A program made the position numbers and the translations under genes. From Variovorax atrisoli 110B (GTDB taxonomy: Bacteria; Pseudomonadota; Gammaproteobacteria; Burkholderiales; Burkholderiaceae_C), in NCBI RefSeq assembly GCF_000382045.1, contig NZ_KB907451.1:186001-250000 (forward strand): a DNA stretch of 64,000 nucleotides, read 5' to 3'. The notes beneath the pieces were generated by a model. That model was not told the origin of the DNA, ran no database searches, and saw only the letters and a program-made list of their open reading frames with translations. Positions 22,200-31,429 of this stretch are shown here, one piece after another; the stretch's first letter is position 1; the number at the start of each line of letters is the position of its first letter.

Positions 22200-23893
22200 A
22201 CGATATCCGCCGCACGATACTGTGGGTGATTTTTGGTTTCTCGCTGGTGCTGCTGTGGGACCAATGGCAGGTCTTCAACGGCAACAAGCCGACCTTCCTG
22301 CCGTCGACCAAGCCGGCCGCCACGGCCGCCGCCCCCGCCAACGCCACCCCCGCGGCCAACAACGGCGTGCCGACCGCATCCGCCGCTGCCGGCGGCAACG
22401 CGGGCGCAGTGCCCACGCAGCCGGCCGCGGCCACGCCGCGCGAGCAGGTCAAGGTGACCACCGACCTGTTCAAGGCCACGATCGACAGCGAAGGCGCCAC
22501 CGTCAACTACCTCGAGCTGCTGAAGTACGACGAGGCCGACCGCACCAAGCACGTGGTGCTGTTCGAAAATGGCTCGCCCGCCACCCGCTACGTCGCGCAG
22601 ACCGGCCTGCTGAACCAGGTCGACACCGGTGAGCGCTACCCCAACCACCTGACGCAGATGACGCCCAAGCCCGGCCCGCGCGAGATGGCCGACGGCCAGA
22701 ACACGCTGGAAGTGAGCTTCGAGAGCGCCCCCGTCGGCGGCCTGAAGTACGTCAAGACCTATGTGTTCCACCGCGGCGACTACGCCATCGGCGTGCGCCA
22801 CGAAGTGGTCAACACCACAGACCAGCCGCGCGACGCGCAGCTCTACATGCAGCTGCTGCGCCACGGCACCGTGGCCGCCGGCACCATGTTCGGCACCAAC
22901 ACCTTCACCGGCCCGGCCGCGTACACCAACGAGAAGAAGTTCCACAAGCTCGACTTCAAGGACATCGCCAAGGGCAAGGTCGAGCCGCCGCCGCCGGCCA
23001 ACGACGGCTGGATCGCCATGGTGCAGCACTACTTCGTGTCGGCCTGGCTGCTGCGCGGCGACCCCGCCAGCGAACAGCTGCGCCGCGAGTTCCGCGTGAA
23101 GGACCTGGGCGACAACCAGTTCTCCATCGCCATGGTGGCCACGCTGCCGAAGATCGCCCCCGGCGCCACGCAGGTCGTGAACAGCACGCTGTTCGCCGGC
23201 CCCGAGGAAGAGAAGAAGCTCGAAGCCATCGCCCCCGGCCTGGACCTGGTGAAGGACTACGGCATCTTCGCGATCATCTCCAAGCCGCTGTACTGGCTGC
23301 TGAACCAGCTGCACGGCCTGATCGGCAACTGGGGCTGGTCGATCGTCGCGCTGGTGGTGCTGCTGAAGGCGGCTTTCTACTGGCTCAACGCCAAGGCCTA
23401 CGCCAGCATGGCCAAGATGAAGGCCATCAACCCCAAGATCATGGAAATGCGCGAGCGGCTGAAGGACAAGCCGCAGGAGATGCAGCAGGAGATGATGCGG
23501 ATCTACAAGACCGAGAAGGTCAACCCGATGGGTGGCTGCTTCCCGATCCTGATCCAGATCCCGGTGTTCATCGCGCTCTACTGGGTGCTGCTGTCGTCGG
23601 TCGAGATGCGCCATGCGCCCTGGATCGGCTGGATCACCGACCTGTCGGCACCCGACCCCTGGTACATCCTGCCGATCGTGATGACGGCCACGTCGCTCTT
23701 CCAGACCTGGCTCAACCCGACGCCGCCCGATCCGATGCAGGCCAAGCTGATGTGGATCATGCCGCTTGCGTTCAGCGTGATGTTCATCTTCTTCCCGGCC
23801 GGCCTGGTGCTGTACTGGATCACGAACAACGTGCTGTCGATCGCGCAGCAGTGGTTCATCAACAAGCGGCTGGGCGTGCTCGGCACCAAGTGA
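22196..23893 (+). CDS. yidC: Membrane protein insertase YidC
   Basis: The 565-residue inner-membrane insertase for Sec-dependent and independent clients. TM1 is at residues 5-22. A large periplasmic domain (about 75-350) follows an Ala/Pro/Thr-rich linker, and the conserved core helices come after it (LHGLIGNWGWSIV, ending WFINKRLGVLGTK). Length and architecture are standard for Gram-negative YidC. A terminator lies about 40 bases after the stop. Confidence 0.97.
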   Translation: MNDIRRTILWVIFGFSLVLLWDQWQVFNGNKPTFLPSTKPAATAAAPANATPAANNGVPTASAAAGGNAGAVPTQPAAATPREQVKVTTDLFKATIDSEGATVNYLELLKYDEADRTKHVVLFENGSPATRYVAQTGLLNQVDTGERYPNHLTQMTPKPGPREMADGQNTLEVSFESAPVGGLKYVKTYVFHRGDYAIGVRHEVVNTTDQPRDAQLYMQLLRHGTVAAGTMFGTNTFTGPAAYTNEKKFHKLDFKDIAKGKVEPPPPANDGWIAMVQHYFVSAWLLRGDPASEQLRREFRVKDLGDNQFSIAMVATLPKIAPGATQVVNSTLFAGPEEEKKLEAIAPGLDLVKDYGIFAIISKPLYWLLNQLHGLIGNWGWSIVALVVLLKAAFYWLNAKAYASMAKMKAINPKIMEMRERLKDKPQEMQQEMMRIYKTEKVNPMGGCFPILIQIPVFIALYWVLLSSVEMRHAPWIGWITDLSAPDPWYILPIVMTATSLFQTWLNPTPPDPMQAKLMWIMPLAFSVMFIFFPAGLVLYWITNNVLSIAQQWFINKRLGVLGTK

Positions 23894-23931
23894 CGGCGGC
23901 AGTAGCCGCACGGCACTCCAGCCATCCTTCG

Positions 23932-23956
23932 AAGGGCCGCGTCAGCGGCCCTTTTT
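23932..23956 (+). terminator. Rho-independent terminator after yidC
   Basis: Stem GGGCCGC (23934-23940) / GCGGCCC (23945-23951), extended by flanking AA/TT, has a 4-base loop GTCA and is followed by a T-run at 23952-23956. It separates the rpmH-yidC operon from mnmE. Confidence 0.85.
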
Positions 23957-23977
23957 GCTGAAAGAATCCGCACCACC

Positions 23978-25384
23978 ATGCTCGCCCGCACCTCCGATCC
24001 CATCGTCGCCATCGCCACCGCCTCGGGGCGCGGCGCGGTCGGCATCGTGCGCGTGTCGGGCGCGAGGCTGGCGCCGCTGGTCGACGCGATCTGCGGCCGC
24101 GCGCTCAAGCCGCGCGAGGCCACCTACCTGCCGTTCCGCGACGCCGAGGGCGAGCCCGTCGACCACGGCCTGGCCATCCACTTTCCCTCACCGCACTCCT
24201 TCACGGGCGAAGACGTGCTCGAACTGCAGGCCCACGGCGGATCGGTGGTGCTGCAGCTGTTGCTGGCGCGCTGCCTGGAGGCGGCGGCCGAGCCCGACCC
24301 GGTCACCGGCCGCCCCCGCCTGCCCGGCCTGCGCGTAGCGGAGCCCGGCGAATTCAGCCAGCGCGCCTTCCTCAACGGCAAGATCGACCTGGCGCAGGCC
24401 GAGGCCATCGCCGACCTGATCGACGCCAGCACCGAGGCGGCCGCGCGCAGCGCCGGGCGATCGCTCTCGGGCGCCTTCTCGCGCGAGATCCATACGCTGC
24501 GCGACGCGCTGATCCACCTGCGCATGCTGGTGGAGGCCACGCTCGACTTTCCCGAGGAGGAAATCGACTTCCTGCAGAAGGCCGACGCGGCCGGGCAGCT
24601 GGCGAAGCTGCAGTCGCAGCTTGCCGCCGTGCAGCAGCGCGCGCGCCAGGGCGCCCTGCTGCGCGAGGGCATCAAGGTCGTGATCGCGGGACAGCCCAAT
24701 GCGGGCAAGAGCTCGCTGCTCAATGCGCTGGCCGGGGCGGAGCTGGCCATCGTGAGCGCGGTGGCGGGCACGACGCGCGACGTCGTCTCGCAGACCATCC
24801 AGATCCACGGCGTGCCGCTGCACGTGGCCGACACCGCCGGCCTGCGCGAGAGCAGCGATGAGGTCGAGCAGATCGGCGTGGCGCGCGCCTGGGGGCAGAT
24901 CGAGAGCGCCGATGCGGTGCTGTTCCTGCACGACCTGACGCGCGCGGACCAGCCCGACTACGCCGCCGCCGACGCGGAGATCCTGGACGGCCTTCAGCGC
25001 AAGCTGCCCGCGAGCGTGCCGGTGCTCGACGTCTGGAACAAGCAGGACGCAGCGCCGGACACCCGGCCGGCGCAGGGCATCGCCCTCTCCGCCAAGACCG
25101 GCCTGGGCATCGAGGCCCTGCGCGAGCAGCTGCTGGCCATGGCGGGATGGCAGGCCGTGCCCGAGGGCGTGTACCTCGCGCGTGCGCGCCACGTGCAGGC
25201 GCTGGCGCGGGTCGAGACGCACCTGGCGCTGGCCGCCGACCACCTCGCGGCGCAGGCGCAACTGCTCGACCTGCTGGCCGAGGAGTTGCGCCTGGCGCAG
25301 AACGCCCTGAACGAGATCACCGGCGAGTTCGGCGCGGACGACCTCCTGGGCGTCATCTTTTCGCGCTTCTGCATTGGCAAATAG
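23978..25384 (+). CDS. mnmE: tRNA uridine-5-carboxymethylaminomethyl modification GTPase MnmE
   Basis: A 468-residue GTPase that with MnmG modifies the wobble uridine of several tRNAs. It has an N-terminal tetrahydrofolate-binding domain (residues 1-125) and a helical domain. The inserted G domain contains P-loop [16 protein letters not shown] and NKQD. The essential C-terminal motif is FCIGK. The start ATG directly follows the yidC terminator, so it probably has its own promoter. Confidence 0.97.
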   Translation: MLARTSDPIVAIATASGRGAVGIVRVSGARLAPLVDAICGRALKPREATYLPFRDAEGEPVDHGLAIHFPSPHSFTGEDVLELQAHGGSVVLQLLLARCLEAAAEPDPVTGRPRLPGLRVAEPGEFSQRAFLNGKIDLAQAEAIADLIDASTEAAARSAGRSLSGAFSREIHTLRDALIHLRMLVEATLDFPEEEIDFLQKADAAGQLAKLQSQLAAVQQRARQGALLREGIKVVIAGQPNAGKSSLLNALAGAELAIVSAVAGTTRDVVSQTIQIHGVPLHVADTAGLRESSDEVEQIGVARAWGQIESADAVLFLHDLTRADQPDYAAADAEILDGLQRKLPASVPVLDVWNKQDAAPDTRPAQGIALSAKTGLGIEALREQLLAMAGWQAVPEGVYLARARHVQALARVETHLALAADHLAAQAQLLDLLAEELRLAQNALNEITGEFGADDLLGVIFSRFCIGK

Positions 25385-25486
25385 CCACAGACGGCCGCTG
25401 CCGGCCCCCAAAAAACGTAAACAGTTGTAGCGAAATAACATGGCCATGGCGGATACTTCAGCCCACATGCGGGGGCCGAGAAACAC

Positions 25487-25948
25487 ATGTCCATCCAGAA
25501 CCTGAGCCGCGCCATCGCGGAGAACATCAACACCGACGCGTTCGCGTTGACGTTCAGCGTCCAGCAATGGGAAACGCTGGCGGGTTACCTGCAGCCGATC
25601 GACACCGGCGTCGGCGACGTGCTGATCGAACAGGGCACGCCCGACCGCTCGGTGTTCTTCGTCGAGAGCGGCGCCATCAGCGTGCACCGCGTCAGCAGCA
25701 AGGAACAGATGAAGCTGGCCGTGCTCACCGCGGGGTCGGTGGTCGGCGAAGGCTCGTTCTTCTCGCGGCAGCCGCATTCGGCCAACGTGGTGGTCACCGG
25801 CGCGGGCCGTGTCTGGCGGCTCACGGCGATCCGCTTCGGCGAACTGGGCAACCGCCAGCCCAACATGGCGCTGGAGATCGCGATGGCGCTGGGCGGCGTG
25901 ATCGCCAAGCGCATGGCGCACCGTTCCAAGCGCGTCGCGGTGACCTGA
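25487..25948 (+). CDS. Stand-alone cyclic-nucleotide-binding-domain protein
   Basis: A 153-residue protein made of one cNMP-binding beta-roll (residues 25-125; GDVLIEQGTPDRSVFFVESGAI and VGEGSFFSRQPHSANVV) plus C-terminal helices. No helix-turn-helix follows, so it is not a CRP/FNR transcription factor. The phosphate-binding cassette lacks the classical GE.a...-R-aAtv Arg, having an H-S-A-N-V pattern, so cNMP binding is doubtful. It may be a regulatory subunit or partner. The next gene encodes a zinc-ribbon membrane protein in the same direction. Confidence 0.75.
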   Translation: MSIQNLSRAIAENINTDAFALTFSVQQWETLAGYLQPIDTGVGDVLIEQGTPDRSVFFVESGAISVHRVSSKEQMKLAVLTAGSVVGEGSFFSRQPHSANVVVTGAGRVWRLTAIRFGELGNRQPNMALEIAMALGGVIAKRMAHRSKRVAVT

Positions 25949-26054
25949 GCAGGAAGCTTCATCTCCCGCCTGCCGCCGGATCGATCCTGCGGACGCGGGC
26001 CAGCCACCGCCGTCCAAGACCCCCGAAAAACAAGAAGTAGTCAGCAAGCAATCC

Positions 26055-27038
26055 ATGGCCTCGATCTGTCCGGTCTGCAGCACGGAGAACCGTGACGGCG
26101 CGAATTTCTGCAGGAGCTGCGGCATCAAGCTGTCCGCCGCGGGAGACCGGATTCCTCCGCCGCCGACCCCCGAACGCGAATGGGCCACCACCGCACCCGC
26201 CCAGCTCCGCGCCCCGACCATTCCTGCGCCGCTCCAGGAGATCCCGCCGGCCCCGACGCCGGCCCGCCCGTCGTTCTTCAGCAGGTCGCCGGCCTCCGCG
26301 CCGCGGCATGACGACGACGAGCAGACCGTCCTCATGCTGCACGACGACGGCTCGCCGCGCGTGCCGGCACCGCCCGCGGCGCCGCAGGGGCTGGAATCGA
26401 GCTGGGCGCTGTCGCGCGAGAGATCGAAGAAGCCCCGCGTCAGGATCCGCAAGCCCGCTGCGGTCGACCGGGCGCCGCGCTGGCGGGCGATCCTGCTGTG
26501 GGTCGGCCTGCTGCTGGTGGCGGTGGCGATGATCGTGGCGGGCTGGTCCGGCTACGGAACGCGCAAGACAGCGCCGGCCGCCGAGGAAACCGCGCCGCCG
26601 GCCGCCGTGGCGCCTGCGCCCGTCGCCGCACCGCCCGCGGCCGAGCCGCCACAGCCGGCACCCGTGGAGCCCCCCGCAGCGGATGCGCAGGCTGCCGATC
26701 AGACGGCACCGGCGGCTCCCGCGGAAGCCGCGCCGACGGCATCTACGCCGCCGAAGCCCCCCGCCGCCAAGCAGGCGCGCAAGCAACCGGCCGCTGCTGC
26801 CGTGCCCCAGCCCGCCGCCGAGGCGCCGCCTCCCGTCGCAGCCCCTGCCCCGCCGCCCGCACCGGCGGCCCCGGCCGAGCCCGCAGCCATGTGCGGCGAC
26901 CGCAATTTCATCGCCAGGGCCCAGTGCATGGCGGCGCAGTGCCTGAAGCCCGAGTTCAAGGCCCACGCGCAGTGCGAGGCGGTGCGCCGCCAGCAGCGCA
27001 TCGAGGAAGAGAAGCGCAACCCGACGCTCATCAACTGA
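26055..27038 (+). CDS. Zinc-ribbon, single-pass, proline/alanine-rich protein
   Basis: A 327-residue protein of unknown role. Residues 5-25 form a zinc ribbon (CPVC...CRSC). A polar region follows to about residue 130, then a basic stretch and one transmembrane helix near residues 150-175 (ILLWVGLLLVAVAMIVAG). A long Pro/Ala-rich linker (about 180-280) leads to a small C-terminal Cys-containing module (MCGDRNFIARAQCMAAQC...CEAV). Topology would place the ribbon in the cytoplasm and the Cys module in the periplasm. It follows the cNMP-domain gene by about 105 bases and may be co-expressed with it. Confidence 0.7.
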   Translation: MASICPVCSTENRDGANFCRSCGIKLSAAGDRIPPPPTPEREWATTAPAQLRAPTIPAPLQEIPPAPTPARPSFFSRSPASAPRHDDDEQTVLMLHDDGSPRVPAPPAAPQGLESSWALSRERSKKPRVRIRKPAAVDRAPRWRAILLWVGLLLVAVAMIVAGWSGYGTRKTAPAAEETAPPAAVAPAPVAAPPAAEPPQPAPVEPPAADAQAADQTAPAAPAEAAPTASTPPKPPAAKQARKQPAAAAVPQPAAEAPPPVAAPAPPPAPAAPAEPAAMCGDRNFIARAQCMAAQCLKPEFKAHAQCEAVRRQQRIEEEKRNPTLIN

Positions 27039-27075
27039 GCGCAGCGGCGAGAAGGCAGGGGCGGCGCGCCGCCGC

Positions 27076-29061
27076 TCAGCCCTTCTGCAGACGCTCGACG
27101 GCCATCGCCAGCGCGGCCGGCTTGCCGGACAGCACCAGGGTGTCGCCGTCCGACAGCACCGTGTCGTCGGCCACCGGGCGCGGCTGGCCGTCGTGGCGGC
27201 GCAGGCTTGCGATGCGCACACCCAGCGTATTCAGCCCGAGCCCCGACAGCGTCTGTCCGACGGCGCGCGCACGGGCGTCGAGCGTGAAGCTGTTGAGCCG
27301 CTCGTGGTCGATCTCGTCGGCGTTGTCGTCGTCGGCACCGTGGAAGTAGCCGCGCAGCAGGTTGTAGCGGGCGTCGCGCTGGTCCTGCACCACGCGGATC
27401 ACGCGTCGCATCGGCACGCCGACGAGTGCCAGCGCATGGCTCGCAAGCATCAGCGAACCCTCGATGGCCTCGGGCACCACCTCGGTCGCTCCGGCGGCCT
27501 GCAGCTTCTCGAGGTCGTGGTCGTCCTGCGTGCGCACGATCACCGGCACGTGCGGCGCGTGGGCGCGCGTGTTGGCCAGCACCTTCATCGCGCCGGGCAC
27601 GTCGAGGTAGGTCACGACCACCGCGCTGGCCCGCGCCAGGCCCGCGGCCATCAGCGCCTGCAGCCGCGCCGCGTCGCCGAACACCACCGAGTCGCCGGCG
27701 GCGGCGGCCTGCCGCACGCGGTCTGGGTCGAGGTCGAGCGCCATGTACGGGATGCCCTCGCGCTCCAGGATGCGCGCCAGGTTCTGGCCGCAGCGTCCGT
27801 AGCCGCAGATGATCACGTGCTGCGCCGTGTTGATGGTCTTGCGCGCGATGGTCGTCATCTGCAGCGACTGCTGCAGCCAGTCGCTGGCCACGAGCTTTCG
27901 CACGATGGCGTTGCTGTACATGATGATGAAGGGCGTCGCGAGCATCGACAGCACCATCGAGGCCAGCACCGGGTTGGCCAGCCATTGCGGCAGCAGGCTG
28001 CGCTCCTGGGCCAGCGTCAGCAGGACGAAGCCGAACTCGCCGGCCTGCGCGAGGTACAGGCCGGTGCGCAGCGACACGCCCGAGGTGGCGCCCAGCACCC
28101 GCGCCAGCACCGTCACCAGCGCCAGCTTGAAGGCCAGCGGCAACAGCAGCAGCACGCCCACCAGCACCCAGCGCTCCACCACGATGTGCCAGTCGAGCGA
28201 CATGCCCACCGTGATGAAGAACAGCCCCAGCAGCACATCGTGGAAGGGGCGGATGTCGGTCTCGACCTGGTGCTTGTATTCGGTTTCCGATACCAGCATG
28301 CCCGCGATGAATGCGCCCAGCGCCAGGCTCAGGCCGGCCAGTTCGGTGAGCCAGGCCAGGCCCAGCGTGATCAGCAGCACGTTCAGGATGAAGAGCTCCT
28401 CGCTGCGGCGGCGCGCCACCAGCGTGAGCCACCAGCGCATCACGCGCGGGCCGCCGTACAGCAGCACGCCGATCAGGAAGCTCGCCTTCAGCAGCGCCAG
28501 GCCCAGCGCCTTGGCCAGCGCTTCCGGCGGCGCGCCCAGGGCGGGGATCAGCACCAGCAGGGGAACGACCGCCAGGTCCTGGAACAGCAGCACGCCCATC
28601 ACGCGCTTGCCGTGCTCGCTCTCCAGTTCGAGCCGCTCGGCCATCAGCTTGACCACGATGGCGGTGCTGCTCATGGTGAGCGCGCCCGACAGCGCCAGCG
28701 CCGTCTGCCAGCCCAGGTGCCATGCGGGCGGCAGCAGCCGCGCCATCAGCAGCGCGCCGGCGGTGGCGAGTGCCATCGTCAGCAGGACCTGCAGCATGCC
28801 CAGGCCGAACACGTGCTTTCGCATCGCGCGCAGCTTGGGCAGGCTGAATTCCAGCCCGATCACGAACATCAGGAACACCACGCCGAACTCGCCGAGGTGC
28901 TGGATGCCCTCGGTGTTCTGGGCCAGCGCGAAGGCGTGCGGCCCGATCAGCACGCCGGCCGACAGATAGCCCAGCATCGGCGGCAGCTTGAGGGAGCGGC
29001 ACGCCACCACGCCGATCACCGCGGCCAGCAAATACAACAGCGTGAGATCGAACGAAGACAT
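27076..29061 (-). CDS. Kef-type K+/H+ (CPA2) antiporter with TrkA-N and TrkA-C domains
   Basis: A 661-residue protein. Residues 1-385 hold about twelve transmembrane helices of the CPA2 exchanger fold. The TrkA-N (RCK) domain has the nucleotide motif GYGRCGQNLARIL (about 410-530), and a C-terminal TrkA-C domain (about 575-655) ends in a DTLVLSGKP block. Members exchange K+ or Na+ for H+, gated by nucleotides. The start at 29061 (MSSFDLTLLYLL) is set by the first membrane helix; the open frame continues far upstream as a shadow of kdsD. It converges with the zinc-ribbon gene. Confidence 0.92.
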   Translation of the reverse strand: MSSFDLTLLYLLAAVIGVVACRSLKLPPMLGYLSAGVLIGPHAFALAQNTEGIQHLGEFGVVFLMFVIGLEFSLPKLRAMRKHVFGLGMLQVLLTMALATAGALLMARLLPPAWHLGWQTALALSGALTMSSTAIVVKLMAERLELESEHGKRVMGVLLFQDLAVVPLLVLIPALGAPPEALAKALGLALLKASFLIGVLLYGGPRVMRWWLTLVARRRSEELFILNVLLITLGLAWLTELAGLSLALGAFIAGMLVSETEYKHQVETDIRPFHDVLLGLFFITVGMSLDWHIVVERWVLVGVLLLLPLAFKLALVTVLARVLGATSGVSLRTGLYLAQAGEFGFVLLTLAQERSLLPQWLANPVLASMVLSMLATPFIIMYSNAIVRKLVASDWLQQSLQMTTIARKTINTAQHVIICGYGRCGQNLARILEREGIPYMALDLDPDRVRQAAAAGDSVVFGDAARLQALMAAGLARASAVVVTYLDVPGAMKVLANTRAHAPHVPVIVRTQDDHDLEKLQAAGATEVVPEAIEGSLMLASHALALVGVPMRRVIRVVQDQRDARYNLLRGYFHGADDDNADEIDHERLNSFTLDARARAVGQTLSGLGLNTLGVRIASLRRHDGQPRPVADDTVLSDGDTLVLSGKPAALAMAVERLQKG

Positions 29062-29203
29062 AGACGCCGATGCTAGAGCAAGAGCCGTGCGCGCCGCCTC
29101 AGTGAGGACACCGGGCGCCGCGCGGCGCAGGCTGGCCGGCGTGCCCGTGCCGCAAGGGGCCCGCCGGGCGCGGGGGCAAGCCGCGGGCCCGTAAAATCCG
29201 GCG

Positions 29204-30205
29204 ATGAGCTCCCGTCCCGCCCCGGCCCCCGTGGCCGATCCCGAGGCCATCCTGGCCCGGGCACGCCTCACCTTCGACATCGAAGCCGAAGCCGTTGCCG
29301 GCCTGAAGAGCCGCGTCGGCCCGAGCTTCGTCGAGGCCGTGCGCAAGATCCTCGAAGTGCGCGGCCGCGTGGTCGTGATGGGCATGGGCAAGAGCGGCCA
29401 CGTCGGCCGCAAGATCGCCGCCACCCTCGCCTCCACCGGCACGCCGGCGATGTTCGTGCACCCGGCCGAGGCCAGCCACGGCGACCTGGGCATGATCAAG
29501 TCGGTCGACCTGGTGCTCGCCATCTCCAACAGCGGCGAGGTCGACGAGCTCACCGTCATCCTGCCGGTCGTCAAGCGCCAGGGCGTGCCCCTGATCGCCA
29601 TGACCGGCCGCCCCGAATCCACCCTTGCCCGCCACGCCGACATCGTGATCGACGCCGGCGTGTCCAAGGAAGCGTGCCCGCTCAACCTCGCCCCCACCGC
29701 CAGCACCACCGCCCAGATGGCGATGGGCGACGCGCTGGCCGTGGCGCTGCTGGACGCACGCGGCTTCGGCTCGGAAGACTTCGCGCGCTCGCATCCGGGC
29801 GGCGCGCTCGGACGCAAGCTGCTCACCCACGTGAGCGACGTCATGCGCTCGGGCGACGACGTCCCGCGCGTGGCGCCCGACGCCAACATCAGCGAGCTGA
29901 TGCGCGCCATGAGCAACAAGGGCTTCGGCGCCGCGGCCGTGGTGGAGCCCGACGGCCGTGCCTCGGGCATCTTCACCGATGGCGACCTGCGCCGGCTGAT
30001 CGAGGCCGGCGCCGACCTGCGCAGCCCGAGGGCGGCCGAGGTCATGCACCGCAACCCGCGCACCATCCGGGTCGACGCGCTGGCGGTGGAGGCCGCCGAG
30101 CTCATGGAGCAGTGCGGCATCACGCGGCTGTTCGTGATCGACGGCGAAGGCGTGGTCGTCGGCGCGATCAACACCAACGACCTGATGCGGGCGAAAGTCA
30201 TCTGA
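29204..30205 (+). CDS. kdsD: D-arabinose 5-phosphate isomerase
   Basis: A 333-residue enzyme that converts ribulose 5-phosphate to arabinose 5-phosphate, the first committed step to Kdo for LPS. The SIS domain (GMGKSGHVGRKIAATLASTG, EASHGDLGM) is followed by two CBS domains (about residues 205-330). It heads the kdsD-kdsC-lptC run; its stop overlaps the kdsC start (TGATG). Confidence 0.95.
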   Translation: MSSRPAPAPVADPEAILARARLTFDIEAEAVAGLKSRVGPSFVEAVRKILEVRGRVVVMGMGKSGHVGRKIAATLASTGTPAMFVHPAEASHGDLGMIKSVDLVLAISNSGEVDELTVILPVVKRQGVPLIAMTGRPESTLARHADIVIDAGVSKEACPLNLAPTASTTAQMAMGDALAVALLDARGFGSEDFARSHPGGALGRKLLTHVSDVMRSGDDVPRVAPDANISELMRAMSNKGFGAAAVVEPDGRASGIFTDGDLRRLIEAGADLRSPRAAEVMHRNPRTIRVDALAVEAAELMEQCGITRLFVIDGEGVVVGAINTNDLMRAKVI

Positions 30206-30753
30206 TGCCGCTCGAGTTCCAGGCCGAGGCATTGCTCGCCGCGCAGGACGTGCGCATCGCCTTCTTCGACATCGACGGCGTCCTGACCGACGGCGGCGTG
30301 TACTTCACCGAGCACGGCGAGACGCTCAAGCGCTTCAGCATCCTCGACGGCTACGGCCTGAAGCTGCTGCGCAAGGCGGGCATCGTGCCGGCGGTGATCA
30401 CCGGGCGCGATTCCAAGCCGCTGCGCGTGCGCCTGGAGGCGCTGGGCATCGAGCACGTGCGCTACGGCACCGAAGACAAGCTGCCCGCAGCGCAGGCGAT
30501 GCTCGACCAGCTCGGCTTCGGCTGGGCGCAGGCCGCGGCCATCGGCGACGACTGGCCCGACCTGCCGGTGCTATCGCGCGTGGGCTTCCCGGCGGCGCCG
30601 GCCAATGCCCATGCGGAAGTGCGCGGCATCGCGCGCTACGTGACCAAGGCCCGCGGCGGCGAAGGCGCGGCGCGGGAGTTCTGCGACCTGCTGCTCACGG
30701 CCTGCGGCCAGTACCGCGTCATGCTCGACGCGGCCCGGGGGCCGATCGCATGA
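30205..30753 (+). CDS. kdsC: 3-deoxy-D-manno-octulosonate 8-phosphate phosphatase
   Basis: A 182-residue HAD-superfamily phosphatase, FFDIDGVLTDGG with the DxD catalytic pair, plus a late GDDWPDLPVL acidic motif and ITGRDS. It releases Kdo from Kdo-8-phosphate. The start at 30205 overlaps the kdsD stop by one base and its end overlaps lptC by ATGA. Full-length for the C0 HAD group, which lacks a cap domain and works as a tetramer. Confidence 0.95.
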   Translation: MPLEFQAEALLAAQDVRIAFFDIDGVLTDGGVYFTEHGETLKRFSILDGYGLKLLRKAGIVPAVITGRDSKPLRVRLEALGIEHVRYGTEDKLPAAQAMLDQLGFGWAQAAAIGDDWPDLPVLSRVGFPAAPANAHAEVRGIARYVTKARGGEGAAREFCDLLLTACGQYRVMLDAARGPIA

Positions 30754-31415
30754 GCGGCGTGAAACGCGCATGGGGCATGGTGCGCGACGGCCTCGACCGC
30801 GCCACGATCTACCTGCCGATCATCCTGACGGCCGCCGTCGCGCTCGGCACCTACTGGCTGGTGCGCAACGCGCCCAAGCTGCTGGAGCCCACTCCCAAGG
30901 TCGCGCCCACGCACGAGCCCGACTACTTCATGCGCGACTTCGTCATCAAGAACTTCCTGCCCAACGGCGACCTGCGCAGCGAGCTGCACGGCGTCGAAGG
31001 CCGGCACTACCCCGACACCGACACCATCGAGATCGACAAAGTGCGCATGCGCTCGGTGTCCCCCGAGGGGCTCGTGACGCGCGGCAGCGCCGACCGCGGG
31101 CTGTCGAATTCCGACGGCAGCGAGATCCAGCTCTTCGGCAATGCGATCGTCATCCGCGACCCCTCCGTGGGACCGAACGGCAAGCCCACGCCGCAGCTGG
31201 AGTTCCGCGGCGATTTCCTGCATGCCTATGTCGACACCGAGCGCGTCACCTCGAACAAGCCGGTCACGCTCATCCGCGGCACCGACCAGTTCACCGGCGA
31301 CACGCTCGACTACGACAACCTCAGCGGCGTGGCCAACCTGAACGGCCGGGTGCGCGGCGTGCTGATCCCGTCGGCGGCAGCTGCCGCGGCTCCCGCGCCG
31401 GCCAAGAAGCGCTGA
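30750..31415 (+). CDS. lptC: LPS export system protein LptC
   Basis: A 221-residue bitopic inner-membrane protein with one N-terminal helix (residues 20-38, IYLPIILTAAVALGTYWLV) and a periplasmic beta-jellyroll. The jellyroll carries LptC-type blocks (YFMRDFVIKNFLPNGDL..., FRGDFLHAYVDTERVTSN). It relays LPS from the LptB2FG complex to LptA. It overlaps kdsC by 4 bases. lptA does not follow, unlike in many Proteobacteria. Confidence 0.92.
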   Translation: MSGVKRAWGMVRDGLDRATIYLPIILTAAVALGTYWLVRNAPKLLEPTPKVAPTHEPDYFMRDFVIKNFLPNGDLRSELHGVEGRHYPDTDTIEIDKVRMRSVSPEGLVTRGSADRGLSNSDGSEIQLFGNAIVIRDPSVGPNGKPTPQLEFRGDFLHAYVDTERVTSNKPVTLIRGTDQFTGDTLDYDNLSGVANLNGRVRGVLIPSAAAAAAPAPAKKR

Positions 31416-31429
31416 GGAAGATTCGTCGC

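Noticed and set aside
22052-23911. 619-codon open frame antisense to yidC
   Set aside because: Shadow frame; yidC is unmistakable on the plus strand.
25487-25948. CRP/FNR transcription factor
   Set aside because: There is no C-terminal helix-turn-helix in the 153 residues.
29062-30456. Upstream extension of the Kef antiporter frame
   Set aside because: It runs antisense through kdsD and lacks a membrane-protein character; the antiporter's first helix starts at the Met at 29061.
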